This document shows, piece by piece, positions 26,797 to 35,904 of a DNA stretch of 64,000 nt (its first letter is position 1; each line of letters starts with the position of its first letter). The DNA lies in assembly GCA_002328585.1 (NCBI GenBank), contig DCUV01000042.1, positions 1 through 64,000 on the forward strand, in the 5' to 3' direction. The notes below the pieces were generated by a model that searched no databases, was not told the origin of the DNA, and saw only the letters and a list, made by a program, of their open reading frames with translations. Both the position numbers and the translations under genes were made by a program. The stretch comes from Spirochaetia bacterium UBA2205 (lineage in GTDB: Bacteria > Spirochaetota > UBA4802 > UB4802).

Positions 26797-26886
26797 ATAA
26801 GGATAAAAAATAAATTGATATAGATTATATGAAAAGTTACTATATAATACGTGACAACTTGATATGAATAATAGTATGCTGTAATC

Positions 26887-27126
26887 ATGAAAACATTACA
26901 GGTTGGCGAACTAAAATCAAAATTTTCGGAAGTGCTTGATTACATTAGAAAAGGCGAAGAAGTTGTCATTTCCTTTGGTAAAAAGAAGGAAAAACTTGCA
27001 GTTATAGTGCCGTATTCAAAATACAAAAAGGGAACAAATAGAAAATTAGGAATCTTAAAAAACAAAGCTTTTTTTGAAATACATAATGATTTTAAAATTA
27101 CAGATGAAGAATTATTTAACCTATGA
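26887..27126 (+). CDS. Antitoxin of the Phd/YefM family
   Basis: A 79-residue protein starting MKTLQVGELKSKFSEVLDYI, with EVVISFGKKKEKLAVIVPY. This is the Phd/YefM DNA-binding fold, in which the N-terminal half binds the operator. The C-terminal tail (NDFKITDEELFNL) is the usual flexible toxin-binding element. The gene overlaps the PIN-domain toxin by 4 bases (ATGA). Antitoxins of this group repress their own operon; a TATAAT at 26843-26848 is a likely -10 element. Confidence 0.88.
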   Translation: MKTLQVGELKSKFSEVLDYIRKGEEVVISFGKKKEKLAVIVPYSKYKKGTNRKLGILKNKAFFEIHNDFKITDEELFNL

Positions 27127-27521
27127 ATTATTTACTTGATACTTATGCTTTCTTATGGGCATTATTTGATAGTGATCAACTATTAGAATCCGCTACGTCA
27201 GTTATTTTAAATCCTGAAAACACCATTTATGTAAGCGTAATCAGTTTTTGGGAAATTTCTTTAAAATTTAGTACAGGGAAATTGTCTTTACACAACATTT
27301 TTCCTGAGGAACTGCCTAAATATGCCCAAAAAGCCGGATTTGAGATATTGAATGTAATGGCTGCCGAAGTTTCGTCGTCATATAGACTTCCAAAGTTAAA
27401 ACATAAAGCCCCCTTTGATCGCTTATTAATGTGGCAATGCATAAATAATAATATCTATTTGATTTCTAAAGATTCAGAATTATCTGAATATGAGGATCAT
27501 GGATTACAAATTATCTGGTAA
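27123..27521 (+). CDS. PIN-domain toxin, VapC-like ribonuclease
   Basis: A 132-residue PIN-domain protein. The acidic residues of the metal site are all present: the early Asp in MNYLLDTYAFLWAL, Glu in SFWEISLKF, and the late Asps in FDRLLMWQ and LISKDSEL. VapC toxins cleave RNA, often initiator tRNA or 23S rRNA, when the antitoxin is degraded. It forms an overlapping type II pair with the Phd-like gene upstream. The combination of a Phd-type antitoxin with a PIN toxin is common. The locus is flanked by repeat-rich, gene-poor DNA, as for recently mobile modules. Confidence 0.9.
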   Translation: MNYLLDTYAFLWALFDSDQLLESATSVILNPENTIYVSVISFWEISLKFSTGKLSLHNIFPEELPKYAQKAGFEILNVMAAEVSSSYRLPKLKHKAPFDRLLMWQCINNNIYLISKDSELSEYEDHGLQIIW

Positions 27522-27804
27522 AATCATAGCTTAAAGTTATTTGCCCTAAAAAGCAAATCGTAATCGCTCTGTTTGTTTCAACCTGAAGCATGCAAAATGC
27601 GGGGGCGATAGCGATGGCTTCCTTCGTTGCTCTTTTCTTACTATAGATAAAAGTAATAGTGCGCTACTTCCGAAACCTGAACACGACCAGGATTATATCA
27701 ACAATATTATGATTGACATTTTGATAATGTGCACATAGTATATTGTGCTTTGAAAATAATTAATATCGGCATCATATCATAGGTATTTTGATAAAAAGGA
27801 GAGC

Positions 27805-29199
27805 ATGATGATACGCTTTGACTATAACTATTGTATGGAAGAACATATTGGTGCACACCATGGTATTACAGCAGATGATATGAAGAGCATTACAAAAAAA
27901 GCTGATGACGCTTTGCAACGCATGGAAGAAGAAAAGGCTAAAGGGCTGCTGGGTTTTTTGCAGGTGCCGTATGATACCGGCATTGTTGATGATATAAAAA
28001 AGTTTAAAGATTCCGTTGGATGGTGCAACACTATAGCGCTTATTGGTATTGGCGGCTCGGCGTTGGGTCCCCAGGCACTTAAGAATGCACTGGCTGATAT
28101 TTATTGGAATGAGTTACCTGACGAAAAACGGGGCAATAAGTGTAAGGTTTATTTCTATGACAATGTTGATCCTCTTGAAATGCATTCACTGCTTGCCATG
28201 CTTGATGTTAGCAGAACAATATTCTTGGTAATTTCAAAATCGGGTGGCACTACCGAAACCAATGCAAATTTTGCAATAGTGCTTGATTATATAAAAAAAC
28301 ATACCGGTGATTATGCAAAACATATTGTTACCATTACTGATCCTGAAAAGGGTATATTGCGGCAAATAACCCGTGAGGAAGGTTTTGTATCGTTCCCCAT
28401 TCCATCCAACGTTGGTGGCAGGTTTTCTGTGCTTACAGCTGTTGGTTTGGTGCTGGCAGAGTTTTTAGGGATTGATTCAAAAATTTTATTACAGGGAGCA
28501 GCCAGTATTGTAGATAGATATTATGGAAAAAGTTTATGGCATAACGCTCCGCTTTTAAATGCAGCGTTCCATTATGTATTTGATGTGAAGAAAAACAAGC
28601 GCATTAATGTGCTTATGCCCTATACACGCAGGCTTTTTGTTTTTGCGGATTGGTACAGACAGTTGTGGGCTGAATCGCTGGGCAAACGCTTTGACATATA
28701 TGGCAATGAGGTGAAGGTTGGGCTTACTCCTGTTGCCGCGCTTGGTACTATAGATCAACATTCGCAACTTCAACTTTACTTAGAAGGACCGGATGATAAG
28801 GTAATTACGTTCCTTAAGCTGGAAGATTTTGGATGTGATATCATAATGCCAGAGTTTTACAAAGGCAAGAGTGAACTTGATTATCTTGGTGGAAAAAGTT
28901 TGCGCAAGCTCAATGGTTTTGAGGAGCAGGCTACTGAGCTTGTATTAAAAGAAGCATCCCGACCAAATGCCTCGATAATTTTACCGGGGTTAGATGAAAG
29001 ATCAGTAGGACAGCTTATTATGTTTTTAGAAATGCAAACAGCCTACGCCGGATATCTATATAACATTAATCCATACGATCAGCCAGCGGTTGAACAGGGT
29101 AAACGTTTTACTTTTGGGCTACTCCAGAGACCCGGATATAATGAGTATGAGCAAAAGTTTAAAAGCGGGTATCAAAAAAAAGAAAACTATATACTATGA
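27805..29199 (+). CDS. pgi: Glucose-6-phosphate isomerase
   Basis: A 464-residue phosphoglucose isomerase (glucose-6-P to fructose-6-P). Seen: GIGGSALGPQALKNAL; VISKSGGTTETNANF, the sugar-phosphate loop; SNVGGRFSVLTAVGL; QLWAESLGKR with the catalytic Glu; DQHSQLQLYLEGP with the His; and NINPYDQPAVEQGK with the catalytic Lys at the end. It belongs to the shorter bacterial/archaeal-like Pgi form. The start is the first of two ATG codons after AAAAGGAGAGC. It overlaps tmk by 4 bases, starting a run of tightly packed genes through 38.8 kb. Confidence 0.96.
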   Translation: MMIRFDYNYCMEEHIGAHHGITADDMKSITKKADDALQRMEEEKAKGLLGFLQVPYDTGIVDDIKKFKDSVGWCNTIALIGIGGSALGPQALKNALADIYWNELPDEKRGNKCKVYFYDNVDPLEMHSLLAMLDVSRTIFLVISKSGGTTETNANFAIVLDYIKKHTGDYAKHIVTITDPEKGILRQITREEGFVSFPIPSNVGGRFSVLTAVGLVLAEFLGIDSKILLQGAASIVDRYYGKSLWHNAPLLNAAFHYVFDVKKNKRINVLMPYTRRLFVFADWYRQLWAESLGKRFDIYGNEVKVGLTPVAALGTIDQHSQLQLYLEGPDDKVITFLKLEDFGCDIIMPEFYKGKSELDYLGGKSLRKLNGFEEQATELVLKEASRPNASIILPGLDERSVGQLIMFLEMQTAYAGYLYNINPYDQPAVEQGKRFTFGLLQRPGYNEYEQKFKSGYQKKENYIL

Positions 29200-29810
29200 A
29201 GATAACGACGCCGCTTTTGATTGTTTTTGAAGGAATTGATGGTGCAGGGAAATCAACACAGGCAGCATTACTGTATGCCTTTTGCAGGGAACTTGCCAAA
29301 ACAGCGTTATTGCAGGAACCAACAAATAGCAAGTGGGGAAAAAGTATCCGCAAAATATTGCAGGGAGAGCTACAGGCAACAACGCAGCAGATGCTTGATC
29401 TTTTTATACATGATAGAGCGTATGATGTAAAGCACAACATCAAGCCTTTATTGCATAAAGGATATGTGGTGATAGTTGATAGATATTTTTATTCAACTGC
29501 AGCGTATCAGGCAGGTGATGGTAACAGTCCTCATGACATCGTCCGCATGAATTGTGAAAAAGGTTTCCCTGTCCCCGACAGAGTATATTTTGTTGATATT
29601 GAACCGGAGATTGCTCTTACAAGGATTGATATGCGATCAGGGAATAATCGGGACATTTTTGAAAAATTATCAGAGTTAACAAGAATCCGCAGTAACTATC
29701 TGTCAATAGCCGATAGCAGTTTTTGTATTATCAATGGCAACAACAGTAAAGAAGCAATTTTTGATGCAATACAAAAAGATTTTATACAACATTTTAGTGA
29801 TGTAACGTAA
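29196..29810 (+). CDS. tmk: Thymidylate kinase
   Basis: A 204-residue P-loop kinase that converts dTMP to dTDP. FEGIDGAGKSTQAALLY is the Walker A loop; QEPTNSKWGKSIRKIL and DRYFYSTAAYQAGDG form the DR(Y/F) substrate motif; VPDRVYFVDIEPEIALTRI and the lid region (RSGNNRDIFEKL) follow. The lid has the usual arginines. Start and stop are well defined, overlapping pgi by ATGA. The order pgi-tmk and then membrane signalling genes suggests an operon assembled by proximity rather than pathway. Confidence 0.95.
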   Translation: MKITTPLLIVFEGIDGAGKSTQAALLYAFCRELAKTALLQEPTNSKWGKSIRKILQGELQATTQQMLDLFIHDRAYDVKHNIKPLLHKGYVVIVDRYFYSTAAYQAGDGNSPHDIVRMNCEKGFPVPDRVYFVDIEPEIALTRIDMRSGNNRDIFEKLSELTRIRSNYLSIADSSFCIINGNNSKEAIFDAIQKDFIQHFSDVT

Positions 29811-29817
29811 CAATACC

Positions 29818-31113
29818 ATGAAATTATTACGTCAGCTGGTGATTCAATGTTTTAATGTTTGTTTTATTGCCATTCTTTTATCAATGGGATGGATGCTTTA
29901 TAATGTCCATATCGCTGGTGATCTGCTTATCATCTTTCTTGTTATTGTTACAGTTACTGTTTTCCCGCTGTATACCTATTGGATAGAACATATCTATAAA
30001 AAAATTTTGCCTTTCAGGTATGAAGATCTTTATTTACAAACCGTTGATATGTTTTTATCGTTACAATCGTATGATGATATTATAAAAGTTATATTTGAAA
30101 GGGTGTTGCGCTTTATAGGGGTGAACTCAGGATTATTAATATTTTATTCACATGTCACCGATGACTACACCATATACTATCAAAAACAGCAAAAACAGAA
30201 GATAATCCGGAAAGCCCGCATTGATAAAAATAATATTATATTGAAGATCATCCAGTCAGGTGATGATATACTGATAAAGAGTAAGCTTGATCCCTCGTTG
30301 CATTTCCAACGGTCCATTATCTTTGAAATGGAAAAACTTGGCGGTGAGATCATAATTCCGATATATTATCATGATATATTTTTAGGACTTATGGTTATTG
30401 GTGAAAAGAAAACCAGAATTTCCAGAAAGGATATATTAATGTTGAAGGCACTTGCATCAAAGATTGCGACAGTTACTGTTAATAGTTTTTTTATGCATGA
30501 ACTGATAAAAAATAAAGAGATAGAAAAAGAGTATGAACTATCATTCAAAGTATTGAAGAAGTTTTTGCCGCCTGACGAAGGTTTAGTACACAATACTCAT
30601 TACAGGGTAATACGCCATCACGGAAATGAGGCGCATTATTTCTTTAGCATATACAATTGTAGCGATAGTATATCGTATATCATCATCTGCTCATTAAGAG
30701 CAAATATACCTTTACTATCGCTGCTTATACCTGCCATTAGTGTTTTATTCCAGAGTTACGCACGTTTAGGTTATTATCCCCTTACTATTATAGAAAAGAT
30801 CAATGCCGTAATAAAGAAAAAGGAACTTATTGAAAAGGATCTTTCTTTGCTGGTACTAAAGAAATGCAACAATAATTATTCCATTGGGAAATCACGCACT
30901 TCAGATGTAAAACTTTTTGTTTATAATGGATCTACCGTTAAACCTGTTGTGTGTAATGGTGACAGTTCTATGATAAGAAATCCTGCGCGTTTGATTATAG
31001 CCAGACATGACATGGCAGCAATCAAAAAAAATCCGGAATTGCTGGATAATACAGTATCGTTAAGCAACACCATAGGTGAAAATGAATTTATCATGATACT
31101 TACGAGAGTATAA
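29818..31113 (+). CDS. Membrane GAF protein with a degenerate SpoIIE/PP2C-like domain
   Basis: A 431-residue protein: two N-terminal membrane segments (about 8-55), a GAF-like domain (about 65-225, with ERVLRFIGVNSGLLIFY and KLGGEIIIPIYYHDIFLG), then a C-terminal region (about 240-431) whose plan follows the RsbU/SpoIIE phosphatase downstream. LKKFLPPDEG aligns with LRLFPKKSP, and YRVIRHHGNEAHYFFSIY takes the place of ARPYLKVTGDYYDIV. The metal-binding motifs (GDYYD, DISGHG) are replaced (GNEAHYF, SLRANIP), so it is probably catalytically dead. It may act as a regulator or scaffold for the active phosphatase encoded next, with which it overlaps by one base. The alignment is by eye. Confidence 0.65.
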   Translation: MKLLRQLVIQCFNVCFIAILLSMGWMLYNVHIAGDLLIIFLVIVTVTVFPLYTYWIEHIYKKILPFRYEDLYLQTVDMFLSLQSYDDIIKVIFERVLRFIGVNSGLLIFYSHVTDDYTIYYQKQQKQKIIRKARIDKNNIILKIIQSGDDILIKSKLDPSLHFQRSIIFEMEKLGGEIIIPIYYHDIFLGLMVIGEKKTRISRKDILMLKALASKIATVTVNSFFMHELIKNKEIEKEYELSFKVLKKFLPPDEGLVHNTHYRVIRHHGNEAHYFFSIYNCSDSISYIIICSLRANIPLLSLLIPAISVLFQSYARLGYYPLTIIEKINAVIKKKELIEKDLSLLVLKKCNNNYSIGKSRTSDVKLFVYNGSTVKPVVCNGDSSMIRNPARLIIARHDMAAIKKNPELLDNTVSLSNTIGENEFIMILTRV

Positions 31114-33425
31114 TGAAGAAACATTATAGAATATATGGTTGCATTGTTTTTTATATTGTTTTTTTTATACTGATAGTTCCACAAAGCTATCACAATGCAT
31201 TGCAGTATACCTTTGACCGACTGGTAATTGGGAAAACATTCTATTATCCAATTTCATCGTTTCCTAAAGCTATGTTTCAATATCATATCATTTCGTGCAG
31301 GCAATTGGCCACTACCGGTAATGATGACGCTGGCATTGAATGTACCATAGCAGGGAATAATGAGGTGCTGCAGCAGCAATTTATTAATAATAACAGGACT
31401 GCAGTGTGGATAGTATTGATTGTTAGTATTTCGTCGATTGTGATGGTGCTATGGGGAATAGGGGTTTACCTGGCTCGTCGTGATATATTTTCCCATCTAT
31501 TTATGATTGTTGCTATGTCGATTGCATTATGTTTATTAATGTATATAGATGTTTTTTTTACAGGGAAGTTGTTCATCATGTTCCCAGCGGTCAATATTCT
31601 GGTGGGATGGTCGTTGATGCATGTAACATTTACCATCAATGATTATAGTAAAAATGCTAAAAAAGTGTGGTATACCGCTGCTGCCTGCATAGCTGTAGTG
31701 CTAAGCATTATATCATTAGTTAGCAATATTGCTTTTGAAACAATATACATGTTTACGATCATCATGACTCTACTGTTATTTTTTGTTTCGATTATGGTTT
31801 TGACGGTTAACATTAACCATAAGCTATCATTTGTATTACGACGAAATCTTGTCATTGCTGCTGCTATTTTTCTTGGAGGTGTAGTGCCCTATGCAATTTT
31901 ATTAACGGGAACTATCGCCGATATATATCCTGGCATATTATTTGCTCTTTTTTTTGCAATTGCTACCCCTGTCAGTGCTGGCAATGGACTTCTTGTAAGC
32001 TCAAGTCTTGCCTCCATGGCAAATCTGCAAAAAAACTTTATAGCAATGGTAATGGACATTATTATTGCTGTTGTGCTGGCATTCAGTTTATTTTATATAT
32101 ATAATTTTTATTCAATTTTATCCGGTATGTATTATGGTATCATTATTTTTGTTATTGCCATGCTTATTTTATTGCACCTGAGGATGCTTATTGTACGGAC
32201 TTTTGACGATATCATATTTTTAAACAATGATGAATATGCACTATCCTTACAAAGAATTGCCGAGATTATTACATCGCCAAGAAATTTAAAGGATAAATTA
32301 GATTCAATACAGTCAGAGTTGCATACCTTAATCAGGATTGAAGGGATACAGTATGCCATCATTGATGATTATGAGTATGGTGATAGTAGAATTATAAATG
32401 TAAAATCTGACTCTGATATAGTTACCTTTTTTAAAAAAAGAAAAGAAACCATCACAATGACAAGTTCTTTTACCAACAAGGAATATGAAAGGGCATTGGA
32501 AAGGTATTGTAAACATGATCACATATCATCATGTATTCCAGTTTATATTGATGGGATTTTACAGGGGGTTCTTTTAATCAAAGGCAAAGAAGGTGATTAT
32601 TTTACAAACCCTGAGCTAAGTTTTTTAGCAATGTTGTCTTTGCAGGTACACCAGTTGATTGTTAATTCTAAAGCTTTAGCTGAATATATTGCATCACGGA
32701 ACTATGAAAAAGAAATGGACCTTGCATCATATATACAGTTGAGGCTCTTCCCCAAAAAATCACCTGTTGATTGTGGCATTCAGTTTGCAATATATGCACG
32801 GCCATACCTTAAGGTAACCGGCGATTATTATGATATTGTTACTATTGACAAAAATAAGGTGGCGGTGGTCATTGCTGATATTTCAGGGCATGGTTTGTCA
32901 GCTGCAATGATCTTATCGGCAACAAGCGCCATCATCAATGGTATGTTAAAAGAAAAAAAGAACATTAGCAATGTTGTTGCAGAATTAAATCATTTCCTTA
33001 CCATGCGCTATCAGGGATTTGAACTCATAACATTATTTATTGGACTATTCAATAAGAAGACACGATCAATGGAATATATTAATGCCGGTCATTTAGCTCC
33101 GGTGGTATTATCACAAGATAAAAAATTCTATAGATTGGAAGGGAGATCAAAGATTTTAGGAGTGGATCCTGCGGCACAATTTCATGCATCACGGTATTCT
33201 TTCAAAACTGGTGACGAAATGATACTTTACACCGATGGGTTGACAGATTTATATGATGCTGGAAGGGATATATCGTTTGGGGATGAAGGATTGGAAGAAG
33301 TTTTGCAACAAACAACTATGAAACCTATTGAGGAGAAGATCCATGCAATTACTGAAGCAATTGAGGCTTTTGGACAGGAACATATCAAAGATGATATTAC
33401 CATCGTTGGTATGCATATTGATTAG
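31113..33425 (+). CDS. Membrane SpoIIE-family PP2C phosphatase with GAF domain
   Basis: A 770-residue protein. Residues about 1-360 hold an N-terminal anchor and about nine further hydrophobic helices. A GAF-like segment spans about 385-530. The C-terminal SpoIIE/RsbU phosphatase domain (about 535-770) is complete: YIQLRLFPKKSPVDCG, RPYLKVTGDYYDIV, VVIADISGHGLSAAMILS, YINAGHLAPVVL and DEMILYTDGLTDLYD, with FGQEHIKDDITIV carrying the last metal Asp. Such enzymes dephosphorylate STAS antagonists in partner switching. The STAS protein encoded at 14576 is a possible substrate (inference). The gene overlaps the pseudo-phosphatase by one base and the SppA gene by 35. Confidence 0.92.
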   Translation: MKKHYRIYGCIVFYIVFFILIVPQSYHNALQYTFDRLVIGKTFYYPISSFPKAMFQYHIISCRQLATTGNDDAGIECTIAGNNEVLQQQFINNNRTAVWIVLIVSISSIVMVLWGIGVYLARRDIFSHLFMIVAMSIALCLLMYIDVFFTGKLFIMFPAVNILVGWSLMHVTFTINDYSKNAKKVWYTAAACIAVVLSIISLVSNIAFETIYMFTIIMTLLLFFVSIMVLTVNINHKLSFVLRRNLVIAAAIFLGGVVPYAILLTGTIADIYPGILFALFFAIATPVSAGNGLLVSSSLASMANLQKNFIAMVMDIIIAVVLAFSLFYIYNFYSILSGMYYGIIIFVIAMLILLHLRMLIVRTFDDIIFLNNDEYALSLQRIAEIITSPRNLKDKLDSIQSELHTLIRIEGIQYAIIDDYEYGDSRIINVKSDSDIVTFFKKRKETITMTSSFTNKEYERALERYCKHDHISSCIPVYIDGILQGVLLIKGKEGDYFTNPELSFLAMLSLQVHQLIVNSKALAEYIASRNYEKEMDLASYIQLRLFPKKSPVDCGIQFAIYARPYLKVTGDYYDIVTIDKNKVAVVIADISGHGLSAAMILSATSAIINGMLKEKKNISNVVAELNHFLTMRYQGFELITLFIGLFNKKTRSMEYINAGHLAPVVLSQDKKFYRLEGRSKILGVDPAAQFHASRYSFKTGDEMILYTDGLTDLYDAGRDISFGDEGLEEVLQQTTMKPIEEKIHAITEAIEAFGQEHIKDDITIVGMHID

Positions 33426-35841
33426 CATATTCTGGAGCAATTTGGTTTATGCAGAAATGAAGGTGCAGCCATCCGATGGTGTATTCCCTGGTGTTACCGC
33501 ATCGGTGCCTTCGTTGCCGGCATATAGCTATAGCAATCCAGTGTATGCTGATATCAATGAAGGGTTTTCTTTGCAGTATCGATATGCTTATATAGACCCC
33601 GTAGGTGTTGGGACTCACTATGTTGCTACTACATTTTACGGCTTTACCGTAGGGTATAATACACTGGAGATAGAAATTGGTGATAAAGAAATTACTAAGA
33701 CGGATGGCAATTCATGGTATTTTGCAAAAGGCATTATGCTTACAGACTGGTTTGGCTTTGGAATATTATATAATCGATATACTTTTGAGGATGAAACGGT
33801 CAAAGCGTGGGGATATAGCTTCCTGTTGCAACCTTCAAAGTATCTATCATTTGGGTGTGTTATAGATCATGCAAATGAGCCATCACCTGGCTTACTTACA
33901 TTACGGCAGCGTGAATGGTATTCAATGAGTCTTCGTCCCTTTGGAAATATGTTTTCTCTTTCATGGGATATCAAACGATATGAAGGTGAGGAATGGAGTG
34001 ATGTGTTGCATATATTTACCCTCTCAGGGATGATGTGGCATGATATCCTTTATGCTGCACAGTATGATTCAGATAAAAATATTTCTTTTTCATTGGCTAT
34101 CCCCTTTGACATTTCAACCAGAACAGGCGCGTCATCTATCTATGATTTTGGGTATACCAATTTTAACAAGCAGGAAGCACATGCGTATACGTTTGGCATT
34201 ACCCTTACTGAGGAACGATTCAGAAATGCCATAGGGCAAAAACAGCGATTTTTGTCGATAGTTTTACAGGAGCCTGTTAAAGAGATAAAGGAAAGAGGAA
34301 TATTTGAGCGCTCACGAGCATCCTTCTTTGAAATTGTCCGCTCATTGCGCGAAGCAACGTATGATGAAAGTATAAAAGGTGTAATAGTACAGATAGATGC
34401 GCCGGTGCTAACATTTGCACAGGCACAGGAAATTCGTGAAGAGATAAAACGGTGTAAAGGAAATGGAAAACCCGTATATTGTATTGTAACGTCTGTTGGT
34501 AATTTAGAATATTATGTTGCATCGGCTGCAACTAAAATTTATTATACCCCAAACCAGCCATTTGGCATTACCGGACTTAAGGCCGAGGTGTATTTTTTTA
34601 AAGGTCTTCTGGATAAGGTGGGTATCAGGTTTGAAGAGGTAAAAAAAGGCCAGTATAAATCATTTGGCGAGTCGTTTACCCGTCAGCACATATCAGATGC
34701 AGCACGGGAAAATCTTATAGAAGTATTGAAAGACCTTAACCAGCAATTTATAAGCGATATTGCTCATGATAGAAATGTAACCGTAGAAGATGTTGAAGAG
34801 TGCATAGCAAGCGGCATTTTGACACCGCAGCAGGCTCAGGCAAAAGGATTTGTTGATGTGATTGCCCGTCCAATGGAAGTGTTGCAGAGCCTTGGCGTGG
34901 AGCGATATGGACTATCATACATGGTGCAGTGCGACGACTATGTAGAAGAAAAGATGTATGTATACGATTGGGGTCAAAAACCTCAGATTGCAGTTATCTA
35001 TGTTGAGGGAAATATTATACGCGGCATTGCTAAGGATAATAATTTTCTATCGCCAGCTATGATTGGTGATAGAAACTATCAAGAATATTTAGAGAAGGTT
35101 TTTGCTGACAAATCAGTGAAGGCGGTTGTAATTCGTATAAATTCTGGCGGTGGTTCGGCCATTGCATCTGATTTGATGTGGCATTCGCTTGTAGCAATGA
35201 AAAAACGCTATAATAAACCTGTAGTCATCTCGTTTGGCAATATGGCAGCTTCAGGTGGGTATTACATTGCCTGTACAGGCGATACAATATTTACCAGTAA
35301 ATCAACTATCACCGGCTCAATTGGTGTACTATTTGGTAAGCTAAACCTTGAAGAGCTATATGCAAAATTAGGCATCAGCAAAGACACAATCAAAATGAGC
35401 GAGTTTGCTGACATCTTTTCTGAATCCAGGGCAATGAACGATAAGGAAAAGCAGCTTATACAAAAGAATGTTGATTTTACCTATAATGAATTTATCCAGA
35501 AGGTGGAGATGGGCAGGAATATACCCACCGAAGCTATTCCACAGGTTGCAGAAGGGAAAATTTTTACTGGTTCGCAAGCTCTGAACAATGGACTTGCTGA
35601 CACACAGGGCGGGCTTATCGTTGCACTGTCGTATGCGGCAAGTTTAGCAAACATAAAAGGTGAGTTTAAGGTTATCCAGTTACCGGAAAAGGATATTGAC
35701 TTGCGAAAAATCTTGAAGGGAACAAGTTTTCAGACAGCTCTTTCCGATATGCTGCAGTATATGTACAATATGCTGATTTTTGAATCTCTCAATAAAGAAG
35801 AGGTGTTGTTACTCTATCCTTATGAGATAGTTATTAAGTAG
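33391..35841 (+). CDS. SppA-type signal peptide peptidase fused to an N-terminal barrel-like domain
   Basis: A protein of about 816 residues. I start it at the ATG at 33391, which gives a signal peptide (MILPSLVCILISIFWSNLVYA); an in-frame ATG at 33328 adds 21 charged residues and seems less likely. Residues about 35-300 are rich in amphipathic strands (SLQYRYAYIDPVGVGTHYV, KAWGYSFLLQPSKYLSFG), like an outer-membrane barrel. Residues about 310-790 are two S49 domains in the long SppA order: the catalytic Lys423 lies in KKGQYKSFGESF and Ser621 in NMAASGGYYIACTGD, followed by ITGSIGVLFGK. The dyad is intact. A barrel fused to SppA would place the protease at the outer membrane or facing the periplasm, unlike inner-membrane SppA. 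Confidence 0.85.
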   Translation: MILPSLVCILISIFWSNLVYAEMKVQPSDGVFPGVTASVPSLPAYSYSNPVYADINEGFSLQYRYAYIDPVGVGTHYVATTFYGFTVGYNTLEIEIGDKEITKTDGNSWYFAKGIMLTDWFGFGILYNRYTFEDETVKAWGYSFLLQPSKYLSFGCVIDHANEPSPGLLTLRQREWYSMSLRPFGNMFSLSWDIKRYEGEEWSDVLHIFTLSGMMWHDILYAAQYDSDKNISFSLAIPFDISTRTGASSIYDFGYTNFNKQEAHAYTFGITLTEERFRNAIGQKQRFLSIVLQEPVKEIKERGIFERSRASFFEIVRSLREATYDESIKGVIVQIDAPVLTFAQAQEIREEIKRCKGNGKPVYCIVTSVGNLEYYVASAATKIYYTPNQPFGITGLKAEVYFFKGLLDKVGIRFEEVKKGQYKSFGESFTRQHISDAARENLIEVLKDLNQQFISDIAHDRNVTVEDVEECIASGILTPQQAQAKGFVDVIARPMEVLQSLGVERYGLSYMVQCDDYVEEKMYVYDWGQKPQIAVIYVEGNIIRGIAKDNNFLSPAMIGDRNYQEYLEKVFADKSVKAVVIRINSGGGSAIASDLMWHSLVAMKKRYNKPVVISFGNMAASGGYYIACTGDTIFTSKSTITGSIGVLFGKLNLEELYAKLGISKDTIKMSEFADIFSESRAMNDKEKQLIQKNVDFTYNEFIQKVEMGRNIPTEAIPQVAEGKIFTGSQALNNGLADTQGGLIVALSYAASLANIKGEFKVIQLPEKDIDLRKILKGTSFQTALSDMLQYMYNMLIFESLNKEEVLLLYPYEIVIK

Positions 35842-35904
35842 GGGCAGGGTGTTATTCCATCGAAACGGTATTCCCAATAAAAAAGTATTGATGGCAGGAT
35901 ATGA

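Noticed and set aside
27522..27804. Possible tRNA or small gene after the toxin-antitoxin pair
   Set aside because: There is a short hairpin (ATTTGC/GCAAAT) and a GCGATAGCGATGGC stretch, but no T-loop or acceptor pairing and no coding frame of interest.
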